A stretch of DNA of 36,779 bases, taken from positions 1 to 36,779 of the forward strand of contig CAYPNM010000030.1 of the NCBI GenBank assembly GCA_964412105.1, given 5' to 3'. The position numbers were made by a program, and so were the translations under genes. The DNA is from JAKAGZ01 sp964412105 (GTDB taxonomy: Bacteria > Bacteroidota > Ignavibacteria > Ignavibacteriales > Ignavibacteriaceae). Shown here one piece after another: positions 26,492 to 34,802 of this stretch. Positions within the stretch are counted from its first letter, which is position 1; each line of letters starts with the position of its first letter. Under the pieces are notes generated by a model, which made no database searches, was not told the DNA's origin, and was given only the letters and a program-made list of their open reading frames with translations.

Positions 26492-27517
26492 ATGAATAAA
26501 ATCCTTGTTATTCAAACTGCTTTTGTAGGTGATGCGGTTTTGACATTGCCAATGATCCAGAAATTGAAAGATATTTTTAATGATGCGGAAATTCACGTAC
26601 TATGCATTCCGTCTTCGGCAGAAATATTTTCTGTCTCACCATATGTGAATGAAGTATTAATTTATGATAAAAAAGAAAAGGATAAGGGTTTTCTAAGTCT
26701 TGTTAAATTAATTTTACAGATTAGATCTGAAAAGTATTCAAGAATCTATTCACCTCACAGATCCATCAGAACCGCAATGGTTGTTAAATTTTCAGGGGCA
26801 AAGCTAACATTTGGATTTAATAACAGCAGTTTAAAAAATATTTATACTTATCTCGTAAATTATGATAAATCCAAACACGAAGTGCAAAGGAATCTTGATT
26901 TAATTGGTTTTTCATATAATGCAAATAGCTGGAAAATTAGACCGGAGTTAAAAATTACTCAGGTTTTATCCAAACCTTTAGAAAAATTATTTGTAAATTA
27001 TACCGATAAGTCAAAATATATTGTGGTAGCCCCTGGAAGTGTTTGGAATACAAAAATATATCCTTCTCAATTTTATCGGGATATTATTAAATATTTAATC
27101 GACCAAAAATATTTTGTATTACTTATTGGGGGAAAGAATGACCAGGCATTATGCGAAAGCTTGGTGTTTGAATTTGAAAACTATGCAAATTCTATTGCAG
27201 GTAAAGTTTCACTTTTAGAGTCTGTTTTAGTTTTAGAAAAAGCGGAAATGTTAATCTCAAACGATAGTGCACCAACTCATTTGGGCATGTGTGCGGATAT
27301 TCCCGTTCTCACAATTTATTGTTCAACGGTTCCGGATTTTGGTTTTTATCCGTATAATTTAAAGAGCAGTTATATTAGCTATAACGATCTTACATGTAAG
27401 CCATGCGGAATTCACGGATACAATAAATGCCCAATTAAAACATTTGATTGCGCTTATAAATTAAAACCGGATATTGTAATATCAAAGATTGAGGAAATGT
27501 TAAACGGTGGAAAATAA
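26492..27517 (+). CDS. Family 9 glycosyltransferase, heptosyltransferase-like (341 aa)
   Basis: Likely adds heptose or a similar sugar to the inner LPS core. The N-terminus KILVIQTAFVGDAVLTLPMI is the classic GT9 opening. The donor domain has VVAPGSVWNTKIYPSQFY (about residues 172-189), VLLIGGKNDQ and LISNDSAPTHLGMCADIPVL (about 249-268). A Cys-rich stretch, CKPCGIHGYNKCPIKTFDC (about 303-321), matches the metal- or structure-associated cysteines of WaaF-like proteins. I chose the ATG at 26492 over an adjacent TTG at 26489. It starts 3 bases after the acyltransferase gene, so both act in LPS building, and overlaps tsaC by 11 bases. Confidence 0.87.
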   Translation: MNKILVIQTAFVGDAVLTLPMIQKLKDIFNDAEIHVLCIPSSAEIFSVSPYVNEVLIYDKKEKDKGFLSLVKLILQIRSEKYSRIYSPHRSIRTAMVVKFSGAKLTFGFNNSSLKNIYTYLVNYDKSKHEVQRNLDLIGFSYNANSWKIRPELKITQVLSKPLEKLFVNYTDKSKYIVVAPGSVWNTKIYPSQFYRDIIKYLIDQKYFVLLIGGKNDQALCESLVFEFENYANSIAGKVSLLESVLVLEKAEMLISNDSAPTHLGMCADIPVLTIYCSTVPDFGFYPYNLKSSYISYNDLTCKPCGIHGYNKCPIKTFDCAYKLKPDIVISKIEEMLNGGK

Positions 27518-28139
27518 GAAATGTGAAATAATAAATATTGACAAGGCTTTTAATGATGCATTAATACTGGCAAAAAAACTTTACCTTGAAGGTTCTGTTT
27601 TTATATATCCTACCGATACGATATATGGAATTGGTGGAAATCCCTTCAATATGGAAGCTGTTAAAAGGATTAATAGAGCAAAAGGAAGAGATCTCGGTAA
27701 AAGATATATTCTTCTTATAAATAGTATTGAGAACCTGCTTAAATATGTTGAAATAAAATCCGAAAAACATCTTGATTTTTTATTATCAATATGGCCTAAT
27801 CCCGTTTCTGTTGTTTTGCCTTTAAACATGAATACAAAAAGACTTCTAGGGACTCAGACAGCTTCCTTTAGAATACCTAATCATAGGTTTTGTTTAAAGC
27901 TTCTCGCTGAATTGCAAATGCCCCTAATATCTACGAGCGTTAATCTTGCAGGTGAAAAACCTTTGATTGAGCCGAGCATTATTCGAGAAGAATTTTCATC
28001 CATGACAGATGCCATTTTTTATACTGACAAAAAACCATACATTGAAACGTCAACTTTAATCGATTTGAACGATTCGAAACCAGTTTTATTGCGTGAGGGG
28101 AAGTTTAAATTTGAAGATATTTTAAGGAAATTTAAGTAA
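27507..28139 (+). CDS. tsaC: L-threonylcarbamoyladenylate synthase (TsaC/Sua5/YrdC family)
   Basis: Makes threonylcarbamoyl-AMP from threonine, bicarbonate and ATP, the first step of t6A37 in ANN-decoding tRNAs. The 210-residue single YrdC-type domain shows IYPTDTIYGIGGNPFNMEAV (about residues 32-51), INRAKGRDLGKRYILLI, SVVLPLN, ASFRIPNHRFCLKLL (about 117-131) and ISTSVNLAGEKP (about 137-148). There is no C-terminal Sua5 domain, so it is the short TsaC form. The start is GTG within the upstream GT9 gene (11-base overlap), so translation is probably coupled. A housekeeping tRNA gene inside an envelope operon is likely a matter of arrangement rather than shared function. Confidence 0.9.
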   Translation: MENKKCEIINIDKAFNDALILAKKLYLEGSVFIYPTDTIYGIGGNPFNMEAVKRINRAKGRDLGKRYILLINSIENLLKYVEIKSEKHLDFLLSIWPNPVSVVLPLNMNTKRLLGTQTASFRIPNHRFCLKLLAELQMPLISTSVNLAGEKPLIEPSIIREEFSSMTDAIFYTDKKPYIETSTLIDLNDSKPVLLREGKFKFEDILRKFK

Positions 28140-28148
28140 AGGAATTTT

Positions 28149-29012
28149 GTGCCAAATAAACATAAAATAGATTTTAACCGGATGAAAGAAATCAGGAGCG
28201 TTTCAATCCTTGTTGTGCCTGAAGAATCCGGAATGAAGGCTAAATCCCGAAGATTTTCTATTCAGCTTATTGCAGCGATAATTGTGTCTTATAGTTTATT
28301 TATATTTATTATAAGTTACATTCTTTTAGCTTTCACACCAATTGGGAATTTATTGAATTTTTCTGGTAAGCCGTTGAGTAAAGAGGATATGCAGGAAGTT
28401 AAAATACTTAATGAACGTATGATTTTTCTGGCAAAGGAAGTGGAGCAGATGAAATCGACAAATGAAAAATTGCGTTATGCAATTTTTCTCGGGGACTCTG
28501 CTGCAATAGACTCTTTAGCAAGGCTTGATTCAGTAAAAAAGAATGCTGAGCAACCAATGAAGTCTAAAAATAAGAAGGGCGGAGATATTTTCTCTGTATT
28601 CAGAGATTTATTTTTGACCAAAGATGAATATCAGGGCAAGGAAGTATTTTTCAGCAAGCCGGTTAATGGTTTTATTAGTCGGGAGTTTGATCCTGATAGA
28701 GGACATTTTGGAATTGATTATGTTGTAAAAACAGGCACGCCGGTATATGCTGCGTGCAGCGGTTATGTTGTTTTTGCAGATTACACCGTGAGGGATGGAT
28801 ATATGCTTATAATAAATTCACCTTCGGATTATGTCACTGTATACAAACATTGTTCATCTTTGCTAAAAAAGACTCGTGATATTGTTACTGAAGGTGAGCT
28901 GATCGCTTTAAGCGGTAATACAGGGGAGATAACCACCGGTCCCCATCTTCATTTTGAGGTTTGGAAAAATGGAAGGCCGGTTAATCCCAAATCATTATTC
29001 ATAAATTATTAA
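28149..29012 (+). CDS. M23 (LytM-type) zinc metallopeptidase with membrane anchor (287 aa)
   Basis: Cuts peptide cross-links in peptidoglycan on the periplasmic side. A short cytoplasmic N-terminus is followed by one membrane helix (about residues 38-62), a coiled-coil-prone linker (about 78-105) and the M23 domain (about 165-287). Zinc and catalytic residues are all visible: GHFGIDY, the middle His in YKHCSSL and the HxH in GPHLHFEVW (about 265-271). It should therefore be active, unlike LytM regulators that lost them. The start is GTG, supported by AAAGGA at 28138-28143 with 5-base spacing. It lies 2 bases before the bactofilin gene, a known pairing in which the scaffold places the hydrolase. 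Confidence 0.9.
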   Translation: MPNKHKIDFNRMKEIRSVSILVVPEESGMKAKSRRFSIQLIAAIIVSYSLFIFIISYILLAFTPIGNLLNFSGKPLSKEDMQEVKILNERMIFLAKEVEQMKSTNEKLRYAIFLGDSAAIDSLARLDSVKKNAEQPMKSKNKKGGDIFSVFRDLFLTKDEYQGKEVFFSKPVNGFISREFDPDRGHFGIDYVVKTGTPVYAACSGYVVFADYTVRDGYMLIINSPSDYVTVYKHCSSLLKKTRDIVTEGELIALSGNTGEITTGPHLHFEVWKNGRPVNPKSLFINY

Positions 29013-29014
29013 TC

Positions 29015-29434
29015 ATGGAGAGTTTTGTGAAAGATAAAAACATAACTTCAGGCATGGATGAAGTCACTATTTTGAGTACAGGGGTGAAACTAAAAGGATC
29101 TTTAACCAGCGATGGAAACGTTAGAGTGGACGGATATGTGGAAGGAAATATTTCTGCTAATGCCAATATTACTGTAGGCGACCGAGGAGAAATAAAAGGA
29201 AATATTAGTGCTGATAACGTTATAGTTGGTGGAAAAGTTATGGGAATTGTTGCAGCGAAAGAAAAATTGGTACTTGAGGCAAATGCTTCTTTGCAAGGTG
29301 ATATTTCTACTAAAATTTTAGTAATAGCTTCAGGGGCAAAGTTTGACGGAAACAGTAAAATGGTACCCGCTCAGGGAGGAAGCTACACTGCATCCGAAAA
29401 AGATACACAACATCAACATGACAAAAAGAATTGA
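29015..29434 (+). CDS. Bactofilin, polymer-forming cytoskeletal protein (139 aa)
   Basis: Self-assembles without nucleotides into filaments on the inner membrane face. The core (about residues 15-115) is the bactofilin beta-helix, seen as regularly spaced Gly/Val/Ile turns: KLKGSLTSDGNVRVDGYVEG, then ISANANITVGDRGEIKGNIS, then NVIVGGKVMGIVAAKEKLVL. Short charged ends flank the core, as usual. There is no membrane segment, so membrane contact would be peripheral or through the M23 partner encoded 2 bases upstream. Bactofilin-M23 pairs control cell shape in other bacteria (for example CcmA with Csd peptidases in Helicobacter). The end of the gene overlaps atpZ by 17 bases. Confidence 0.93.
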   Translation: MESFVKDKNITSGMDEVTILSTGVKLKGSLTSDGNVRVDGYVEGNISANANITVGDRGEIKGNISADNVIVGGKVMGIVAAKEKLVLEANASLQGDISTKILVIASGAKFDGNSKMVPAQGGSYTASEKDTQHQHDKKN

Positions 29435-29660
29435 TCAAACAGATGATAATTCAAAACAGGAACAAAAGTACGGTGATATAGGGAATTATCTTGGATTAGG
29501 ATTACAACTTGCCGTTACAGTAGGAGTAATGGTATTTGTTGGTATCTGGCTAGATAATAAATTTAATACCAGTCCGTGGATGACGCTGGGGTGTTCTTTC
29601 TTTGGAATAATGGCTGCGCTTTATTCTTTCATTAAAACCGTTCTGAAGTCCGGTAAATGA
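29418..29660 (+). CDS. atpZ: AtpZ-like ATP synthase accessory membrane protein (80 aa)
   Basis: Small protein with a charged N-terminus and two membrane helices (about residues 24-43 and 52-73) in the order typical of AtpZ: GNYLGLGLQLAVTVGVMVFV, a short GIWLDNKFNTSPW hairpin, then the second helix. I chose the ATG at 29418; the frame is open further upstream to 29343, but that would run 92 bases into the bactofilin core and add a non-conserved tail. The chosen start overlaps bactofilin by 17 bases and the next gene by 4 (ATGA). Relatives are reported to act with AtpI, in c-ring assembly or divalent ion transport. Confidence 0.8.
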   Translation: MTKRIDQTDDNSKQEQKYGDIGNYLGLGLQLAVTVGVMVFVGIWLDNKFNTSPWMTLGCSFFGIMAALYSFIKTVLKSGK

Positions 29661-30031
29661 GGTTTTCTGAAAATAGCATTAGATATAGCTTAATTTTTGT
29701 TCTTTTAGTTATAGCAGCTTTCACAATTTTATACCTAGGGGATAAATTAAGTGCAAATTTTTACTTCCCGGTTCTCTATGCTGCTTTAATAACTACATTC
29801 AACTTTGTATTAGGCCTTTTGTCAATAAAATTAAGCTTGAGAAAGTCCGTAAAAACATTTCTTATTCTTTTTCTTGGGGGAATGGTTTTTAGGCTTCTGT
29901 TGATGCTAGCAGAGGTATATATTTGCTTGAAATTCTTGGAATTAAGGGGGAATAACTTTATATTTTTAGTCTTCATTTTTTATGTTTTTTATCAAATTAT
30001 AGAAATTTTTTACGTTAATTATAGAAATTAG
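29657..30031 (+). CDS. atpI: AtpI-like ATP synthase accessory membrane protein (124 aa)
   Basis: Four hydrophobic segments (about residues 8-28, 35-56, 68-88 and 100-119) and little else, as in AtpI/UncI proteins that help the c-ring assemble. Sequence conservation in this family is low, so the call rests largely on size, topology and position between atpZ and atpB. Its ATG overlaps the atpZ stop (ATGA). FLILFLGGMVFRLLLML, with a single Arg inside the third helix, is a feature often seen in the family. Confidence 0.68.
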   Translation: MRFSENSIRYSLIFVLLVIAAFTILYLGDKLSANFYFPVLYAALITTFNFVLGLLSIKLSLRKSVKTFLILFLGGMVFRLLLMLAEVYICLKFLELRGNNFIFLVFIFYVFYQIIEIFYVNYRN

Positions 30032-30046
30032 TGAATTAATAATCTT

Positions 30047-30901
30047 ATGGTTTTATCTGGCTTGCCCGATACCCTGAAAGCAGTGGCTGATACTGCAAAT
30101 GCGGGTAAAGAGAACGGAGGTGGATGGATATTACACCACGTAATGGATGCAAATTATGTTGATTTTGGTCCGCTGGGCAAATTATACCTTCCTAAGATCG
30201 AACTTTTTGGCATAGACCTCTCAATTACCAAGGATATTTTTTTCCTCTGGGTTGTTGCTATAATATTAGTAATTCTGCTTTTATTTATATCAAGGGGATA
30301 CAAAAGGTCTTTGATTCCCAAAGGCATAACAAACCTTTTCGAAATAATGATAATTTTTGTTAGGGACGAGGTTGTTAAGCCAGCGATTGGTAAAGGTTAT
30401 GAAGTATTTATGCCATATATGCTGTCTTTATTCTTTTTTATTCTTTTTGTTAACATGTTTGGCCTCATTCCAACTCCAAACCTTGTAGTTCCAACAGGCA
30501 ACATTGGTGTAACTGCAAGTTTAGCTCTAATTTCATTTATAGCAATACAAATTGGTGGAATAAGAAATCTTGGGTTTTTTCATTATTTAAAAAGTTTGGT
30601 CCCTAAGGGGATGCCGGGATGGATAATAGTAATTATGATTCCACTCGAAATTCTAGGATTGTTTACAAAACCATTTGCACTCTGCATCCGTCTTTTTGCT
30701 AATATGATTGCGGGGCATATTGTAATTTTTTCTCTGCTTGGTTTAATATTTATAATGCATTCAATTTACGTTTCACCTGTTGCAGTTGGTTTTACCCTAT
30801 TTATTGAACTATTGGAAATACTTATAGCATTTATTCAGGCATATATTTTTACAATGCTTACTGCGTTGTTTATAGGAATGGCAATGCACCCTGAGCATTA
30901 A
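30047..30901 (+). CDS. atpB: ATP synthase F0 subunit a
   Basis: Membrane stator subunit that forms the proton half-channels against the c-ring. The 284-residue protein has five or six helices; the essential Arg is about residue 215 in FALCIRLFANMIAGH, with FTKPFALCIR before it. FIQAYIFTMLTALFIGMA near the C-terminus carries the other conserved helix, with its Gln. The N-terminus is longer than in E. coli, with a Gly- and His-containing soluble stretch (GKENGGGWILHHVMDANYVD), as in FCB-group homologues. It starts 15 bases after atpI with little Shine-Dalgarno and is separated from atpE by 56 bases. Confidence 0.95.
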   Translation: MVLSGLPDTLKAVADTANAGKENGGGWILHHVMDANYVDFGPLGKLYLPKIELFGIDLSITKDIFFLWVVAIILVILLLFISRGYKRSLIPKGITNLFEIMIIFVRDEVVKPAIGKGYEVFMPYMLSLFFFILFVNMFGLIPTPNLVVPTGNIGVTASLALISFIAIQIGGIRNLGFFHYLKSLVPKGMPGWIIVIMIPLEILGLFTKPFALCIRLFANMIAGHIVIFSLLGLIFIMHSIYVSPVAVGFTLFIELLEILIAFIQAYIFTMLTALFIGMAMHPEH

Positions 30902-30945
30902 TTATTGTGTTAGTACGAACTTATTAATCGAAATCAAACATATTT

Positions 30946-30951
30946 AGGAGG
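30946..30951 (+). promoter_or_regulatory. Strong Shine-Dalgarno of atpE
   Basis: AGGAGG lies 6 bases before the atpE ATG in an A-rich context. It is one of the few consensus ribosome sites in a window where most genes have weak or none, and fits the need for many c subunits per complex. Confidence 0.75.
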
Positions 30952-30957
30952 AAAAAA

Positions 30958-31179
30958 ATGGATTTATCTTGGTTAGGCGCTGGCATCGGTGCCGGAATTG
31001 CTGTTATTGGCGCTGGTCTCGGTATTGGTAAGCTTGCGGGATCAGCTTTAGAAGCTATGGGAAGACAGCCGGAAGCAGCTGCTCCAATTAGAACTGCTAT
31101 GATTATTGCTGCAGCTCTTATTGAAGGTATTGCATTCTTCGCACTAGTCATCTGTATTTTATTAGCAATTAAATCTTAA
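30958..31179 (+). CDS. atpE: ATP synthase F0 subunit c
   Basis: Proteolipid of the rotating c-ring. Two helices (about residues 5-30 and 45-70) joined by the polar loop GRQPEAA (about 35-41). The ion-binding carboxylate is Glu56 in AALIEGIAFF. Glu56 is followed by Gly, and Ile23 stands where Na+-type rings have Gln, so the Ser and Gln ligands of sodium rings are missing; this points to proton coupling. The length of 73 is normal. A consensus AGGAGG precedes the start, probably raising yield over the neighbours. Confidence 0.95.
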   Translation: MDLSWLGAGIGAGIAVIGAGLGIGKLAGSALEAMGRQPEAAAPIRTAMIIAAALIEGIAFFALVICILLAIKS

Positions 31180-31200
31180 AATTTTAATAGGAACTTAATA

Positions 31201-31743
31201 ATGCTTTTAAGTTTTAATGCACAAATTGTTCTCCGGTTTCTTGAAGATAAGATAAATCTTATTGAAGTTAATCCCGGATTAATGATTTGGGTAGTCGTGA
31301 CCTTTATTGTGCTTCTTTTTGTATTAAAAAAAGTAGCATGGAAACCTATTCTCAGTGCGCTTGAAAACAGGGAAGCTGCCATCAGGGAGTCTCTTGAAAA
31401 AGCAGAAAAGGCTCAGGAAGAGGCAAAAAAGGTGCTTGAAGAAAATAAAGCAAATATTCAAAGGGCCGAAGAAGAATCGAAAAAGATTATTAATCAGAGC
31501 CGCGAGTATGCAGAAAAATTAAAAGAACAAATGTTACTGGATGGAAAAGAGCAGGCTAAAAAAATAGTTGAAGATGCCACGGCTGAAATAGAAAGGAAAA
31601 AAGACTCAGCATTCGAGCAACTTAAAACTCAAGTTGCTGAAATTGCTATACAAGCTGCAGAAAAGATAATGAATGCTAATCTCGATAGTGAAGCGCAAAA
31701 GAGAATTGCAAATAAATTTATTGGGGAAATCACCAGAAATTAA
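31201..31743 (+). CDS. atpF: ATP synthase F0 subunit b
   Basis: Peripheral stalk subunit joining F0 to F1. After a 25-residue lead comes NPGLMIWVVVTFIVLLFVL, the single membrane helix (about 26-46), then KKVAWKPILSALENREAAI and a long charged helix rich in Glu, Lys and Ala (about 65-165) that would pair as a coiled coil. The length of 180 is usual. AGGAA 7 bases before the ATG supports the start. Only one b gene is present, so no b/b' pair as in phototrophs. Confidence 0.94.
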   Translation: MLLSFNAQIVLRFLEDKINLIEVNPGLMIWVVVTFIVLLFVLKKVAWKPILSALENREAAIRESLEKAEKAQEEAKKVLEENKANIQRAEEESKKIINQSREYAEKLKEQMLLDGKEQAKKIVEDATAEIERKKDSAFEQLKTQVAEIAIQAAEKIMNANLDSEAQKRIANKFIGEITRN

Positions 31744-31745
31744 TT

Positions 31746-32300
31746 ATGAACGAATCAAAAGTTTCAACAAGATATGCAAATTCTTTGTTGGGTTCAGCCT
31801 CTGATAAAGGGACTTTGGACACTGTCGCTAAAGATATGGAATTAATATATTCGACTATTAAGTCAAGTAGCGAATTAAGCAGAACTCTTTCAAGTCCAAT
31901 TATTAAACCTCAATTAAAATCCTCTATTCTTGAAGAGATTTTTAGCAAAAGAATATCCGGCGAGGCAATGGATTTTTTAAAATTCATTGTTGAAAAGAAC
32001 AGGGAAGACTTGTTAGAAAGTATCACAAGTAAATTTTTGGATTTCCGCGATAAAAAACTGGGAATTATTAATGTTAAGGTAATATCAGCAGTACCTATGA
32101 CCGAAGCTCAGAAAAAAAAGCTAAAGGAAAATTATGAAAAGCTTTTAGCTAAGAAAGTGAGATTTGAATTTACTATTGATCCTACAGTAATTGGTGGATT
32201 TGTCGCCAAAGTAGGCGACACTGTTTACGATGCATCGTTAAAAAATCAATTGGAAATTTTAAAGAAGCGTTTTCTAAAAGGCGGAGCTTCGTTAAATTAA
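31746..32300 (+). CDS. atpH: ATP synthase F1 subunit delta
   Basis: Links the peripheral stalk to the top of F1. The N-terminal helical domain begins VSTRYANSLLGSASDKGTLD, and RTLSSPIIKPQLKSSILEEI (about residues 47-66) is the usual continuation. The C-terminal domain has IINVKVISAVPMTEAQKKKL (about 112-131) and TIDPTVIGGFVAKVGDTVYD (about 146-165), the conserved strands. Length 184 is normal. It starts 2 bases after atpF. Confidence 0.94.
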   Translation: MNESKVSTRYANSLLGSASDKGTLDTVAKDMELIYSTIKSSSELSRTLSSPIIKPQLKSSILEEIFSKRISGEAMDFLKFIVEKNREDLLESITSKFLDFRDKKLGIINVKVISAVPMTEAQKKKLKENYEKLLAKKVRFEFTIDPTVIGGFVAKVGDTVYDASLKNQLEILKKRFLKGGASLN

Positions 32301-32321
32301 AAATTTAAAAAGGATTAAATT

Positions 32322-33863
32322 ATGGCGGAAGTTAGACCGGATGAAATATCCGCAATATTAAGGAAACAATTATCTGGGTATGAAAGCGAAACAGACATAT
32401 ATGATGTTGGGACTGTTTTGCAGGTCGGGGATGGTATTGCGCGCGTTTACGGGCTGTCTCAGGTTATGATGAGTGAACTGATTGAATTTCCAAATGATGT
32501 GTTTGGAATGGTTCTCAATCTTGATGAAGACAGCGTTGGATGTGTCCTATTCGGTGAATCTACAAAGATAAAGGAAGGCGATACTGTCAAAAGGACAAAA
32601 AGAGTAGCATCAATGCCTGTAGGTGATGTAATGCTGGGAAGGGTAATAACTCCCCTTGGTGTTCCAGTTGATGGAAAAGGTGCCATTAATACAGATAAAT
32701 TTCTGCCAATTGAAAGAAAGGCACTAGGCGTTATTCAAAGACAGCCTGTTAAAGAACCTTTGCAAACTGGTATAGCTGCTATTGACGCTATGATTCCTAT
32801 CGGTCGTGGACAAAGAGAACTGATAATAGGTGACAGGCAAACAGGCAAAACTGCTGTTGCTGTTGATGCGATTATTAATCAAAAATATACTCATACTGAA
32901 GAAGCTAAAGAATTAGGCATTAAGCCTGTTTATTGTATTTATGTTGCTGTTGGGCAAAAAAGTTCGACAGTAGCCCAGGTAGTGGCAAAATTAAATGAAG
33001 TTGGGGCTATGGAATACACTACGGTTATTGCTGCTACAGCCAATGAGCCTACCCCACTGCAATTCATTGCTCCATATGCTGGAGCAACTCTGGGGGAGTA
33101 TTTCCGTGATAATGGAAAACATTCACTCGTAGTATATGATGACTTATCAAAACAAGCTGTTGCATATCGAGAACTTTCCTTGTTGCTGAGAAGACCTCCC
33201 GGACGGGAAGCCTATCCTGGTGATGTATTCTATCTTCATTCAAGATTATTGGAGAGAGCTTCAAAACTGAGCGATGATCTGGGCGGTGGAAGTTTAACGG
33301 CATTACCAATTATCGAAACCCAGCAGGGTGACGTTTCTGCATATATTCCTACCAATGTAATTTCGATTACTGATGGTCAGATATATCTTGAATCAAATCT
33401 GTTTAATGCTGGCGTTAGACCGGCTATAAACGTTGGTATCTCAGTTTCCCGTGTTGGCGGTAATGCACAGATAAAAGCAATGAAAAAAGTTGCAGGAAGC
33501 CTGAAACTTGATCTAGCCCAATATAGAGAACTTGAAGCTTTTGCTAAATTTGGTTCCGATCTTGACAAAGCAACTCAAAGAACTCTGGCTAAAGGGGCAA
33601 GACTTGTTGAACTATTAAAGCAGGGACAATATGCTCCTGTTCCGGTTGAAAGACAGGTAATAAGCATTTATCTGGCTACAAATGGTTATCTTGATAATAT
33701 TGCTGTTTCTGAAGTTAAGAGGTTCGAAAAAGAAGTGCTGGAATATTTTGAAGTTAAAAACAATAAAATATTTGAAACTTTAAAAAGAGAAAGACAGTTA
33801 AGCGATTCTACTATTGCCGAGATAAAAAAAGTAGCTGACGAATTTATTACTGTTTTTAAATAA
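32322..33863 (+). CDS. atpA: ATP synthase F1 subunit alpha
   Basis: Non-catalytic nucleotide-binding subunit of F1. The N-terminal beta-barrel includes VGTVLQVGDGIARVYGLSQV; the Walker A motif GDRQTGKT is at about residues 170-177, followed by VDAIINQK; LLLRRPPGREAYPGDVFYLH is the conserved core block; and the Arg finger lies in VSRVGGNAQ (about 375). DDLGGGSLTALPIIETQ and the C-terminal helical domain are complete. At 513 residues it is full length. AAGGA precedes the ATG. The catalytic beta subunit is not encoded next to it. Confidence 0.97.
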   Translation: MAEVRPDEISAILRKQLSGYESETDIYDVGTVLQVGDGIARVYGLSQVMMSELIEFPNDVFGMVLNLDEDSVGCVLFGESTKIKEGDTVKRTKRVASMPVGDVMLGRVITPLGVPVDGKGAINTDKFLPIERKALGVIQRQPVKEPLQTGIAAIDAMIPIGRGQRELIIGDRQTGKTAVAVDAIINQKYTHTEEAKELGIKPVYCIYVAVGQKSSTVAQVVAKLNEVGAMEYTTVIAATANEPTPLQFIAPYAGATLGEYFRDNGKHSLVVYDDLSKQAVAYRELSLLLRRPPGREAYPGDVFYLHSRLLERASKLSDDLGGGSLTALPIIETQQGDVSAYIPTNVISITDGQIYLESNLFNAGVRPAINVGISVSRVGGNAQIKAMKKVAGSLKLDLAQYRELEAFAKFGSDLDKATQRTLAKGARLVELLKQGQYAPVPVERQVISIYLATNGYLDNIAVSEVKRFEKEVLEYFEVKNNKIFETLKRERQLSDSTIAEIKKVADEFITVFK

Positions 33864-33875
33864 TAAATTGAATTA

Positions 33876-34757
33876 ATGGCTAACTTACGTGACATAAAGA
33901 CAAGGATCAAAGGCGTACAGAATACGCAGCAAATAACCAATGCCATGAAAATGGTCGCGGCTGCTAAATTAAGGCGTGCACAGGAAAATGTTATAAATGC
34001 AAGGCCATACGCCAGGCAAATTTCTTCGCTTCTTTCAGATCTAGTAACCGAAGATCTGATTTCTGAAAATCAATTTATAAGCCAAAGGGACTTAGGTAGT
34101 GTTGCCGTGGTAGTTGTTTCTGCAGATAGAGGGCTATGTGGGGCTTTTAATACAAATTTGATCAGGGAAGCTGTTCGCTATATTAATGAAGAATTAAATC
34201 CGGAAAATATTAAAGCACATCTTTTTTGTATAGGCAAAAAGGGTTTTGAATACTTTAATAAAAGAAATTATCCGGTATTCGGAAAACGAATAGGACTATT
34301 TTCTTCACTTGGATATAATTCTGTGCCTAGTATTTATGAGGAATTAATTGAAGGCTATTCGGATGGTAAATATGATAAGGTTATTATTGTTTACAACGAA
34401 TTTAAATCCATTATTAATCAAAGAATTGTCGTGGAACAATTTCTGCCTATACCTTTAAGCGATAATAATAACGAAGGAATTAAAAAAGGGACTAAGGATT
34501 ATATTTTCGAGCCTAACCAAAATTATATTTTTAATTATTTGCTGCCAAAACATTTAAAAGCTCAGCTCTGGAGAATTTTGTTGGAATCCAATGCTTCCGA
34601 ACAGGGCGCAAAAATGACGGCAATGGATAATGCAACCACTAATGCGAAGGAGTTAATTCGCACACTGACAATAAAATATAATAAGGAAAGACAGGCTGCA
34701 ATTACTAAAGAAATTCTTGAAATTGTATCCGGTGCAAATGCACTAAAATCAGAATAA
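33876..34757 (+). CDS. atpG: ATP synthase F1 subunit gamma
   Basis: Central rotor shaft. The N-terminal helix carries LRDIKTRIKGVQNTQQITNA with MKMVAAAKLRRAQ following, and the C-terminal helix ends QAAITKEILEIVSGANAL, the two signature coiled-coil arms. SADRGLCGAFNTNLI (about residues 83-97) marks the Rossmann-like middle. It has 293 residues. An insertion near 205-225 (NNNEGIKKGTKDYIFEP) is of the loosely conserved kind. It is the last gene of this cluster; atpD and atpC would normally follow in E. coli-like operons, but ffh comes next. Confidence 0.95.
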   Translation: MANLRDIKTRIKGVQNTQQITNAMKMVAAAKLRRAQENVINARPYARQISSLLSDLVTEDLISENQFISQRDLGSVAVVVVSADRGLCGAFNTNLIREAVRYINEELNPENIKAHLFCIGKKGFEYFNKRNYPVFGKRIGLFSSLGYNSVPSIYEELIEGYSDGKYDKVIIVYNEFKSIINQRIVVEQFLPIPLSDNNNEGIKKGTKDYIFEPNQNYIFNYLLPKHLKAQLWRILLESNASEQGAKMTAMDNATTNAKELIRTLTIKYNKERQAAITKEILEIVSGANALKSE

Positions 34758-34802
34758 ATGTATTTGAGTATCTGATTGTATTTTCAGAAAATATGAGATT
34801 TA

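Noticed and set aside
33064..33309. Minus-strand open frame inside atpA
   Set aside because: It is fully within a highly conserved atpA region and has no ribosome site or family signal.
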